This document shows, one piece after another, positions 13,328 to 13,436 of a DNA stretch of 13,436 nucleotides. How positions within the stretch are numbered: the stretch's first letter is position 1; the number at the start of each line of letters is the position of its first letter. The DNA is from RGIG8767 sp964386235. Its GTDB lineage: Bacteria; Bacillota; Clostridia; Lachnospirales; Lachnospiraceae. The notes beneath the pieces are model-generated. The model ran no database searches. It had not been told where the DNA came from and was given only the letters and a program-made list of their open reading frames with translations. Both the position numbers and the translations under genes were made by a program. Location of the stretch: contig CAYLSH010000055.1 in the NCBI GenBank assembly GCA_964386235.1, positions 1 through 13,436 of the forward strand, written 5' to 3'.

Positions 13328-13350
13328 AGTATTATACATTTTATAATTTT
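13328..13350. promoter_or_regulatory. Palindromic operator 3, upstream of the -35 box
   Basis: AGTATTATAC, spacer ATT, then TTATAATTTT: a weaker third copy of the 10-3-10 palindrome, with one or two differences in each half. It lies just upstream of the -35 box, 35 bp from operator 2. The region is AT-rich, so this copy is less certain than the other two. Confidence 0.5.
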
Positions 13351-13370
13351 TATTTTTTTTTTAGATATTT

Positions 13371-13401
13371 CCCTCGACAGGAACTTTGCTCCTGTCGAGG
13401 G
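13371..13401. repeat. Perfect 12-bp inverted repeat, strong hairpin
   Basis: CCCTCGACAGGA (13371-13382) and TCCTGTCGAGGG (13390-13401) form a GC-rich stem with a 7-nt loop. On the minus strand it is followed by AAATATCTAAAAA and not by T residues; on the plus strand by GCGGAAG. It lies between the padR promoter and whatever gene lies right of the window. It may insulate that gene from the PadR unit, but it does not meet the usual terminator pattern on either strand. Confidence 0.7.
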
Positions 13402-13406
13402 CGGAA

Positions 13407-13436
13407 GTAGCTCTCCTAGAAATACGTAGCTCTCCT
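13407..13436. repeat. Partial tandem repeat of 19-bp unit, cut by the window end
   Basis: GTAGCTCTCCT occurs at 13407-13417 and again at 13426-13436, separated by AGAAATAC, giving a 19-bp period with about 1.6 units visible. The second copy runs to the last base of the window, so the array may continue. No gene is visible here. Confidence 0.6.

Overview
The window looks like chromosomal DNA from a spore-forming Firmicute of the class Clostridia, most likely Lachnospiraceae. This rests on the sporulation loci, a T-box-controlled valyl-tRNA synthetase, a PadR/HAAS membrane module, an ECF-type vitamin transporter subunit and moderate GC with AT-rich intergenic DNA. The family-level placement is an inference from gene content and protein style, not from a search. 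All 15 genes I support lie on the minus strand, so transcription runs from right to left. I see no mobile element, tRNA, rRNA or CRISPR array.

From right to left: (1) The right edge (13371-13436) holds a perfect 12-bp hairpin and a 19-bp direct repeat cut by the window end. (2) 13350-11093 is a four-gene envelope module: a PadR regulator, a HAAS/DUF1700 membrane protein, a DUF4097 surface protein with a 19-residue repeat, and a PspC-domain protein. Its promoter is a near-consensus sigma-A promoter covered by three copies of a 10-3-10 palindrome, which is the best regulatory signal in the window and predicts PadR autoregulation. (3) 11032-9636 holds a HAD phosphatase and an ECF transporter S component. 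The latter has a structured leader that I cannot assign to a known riboswitch class. (4) 9623-3401 is the valS transcription unit: a strong sigma-A promoter, a roughly 380-nt T-box leader with its terminator, then valS, folC, a 60-codon unknown gene and a zinc-ribbon/TPR membrane protein, closed by a strong terminator. (5) 3331-92 is a sporulation cluster in the order spoIIAA, spoIIAB, sigF, spoVAA, spoVAB, spoVAC. It joins the forespore sigma factor and its switch to the first half of the dipicolinic acid transport system. A strong hairpin at the left edge reads as a terminator for a plus-strand gene outside the window.

Functionally, most of the window is conserved housekeeping and sporulation content. 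The less explained parts are the PadR operator array, the leader of the ECF S component, the intergenic hairpin before the HAD gene, and the two genes of unknown function downstream of folC.
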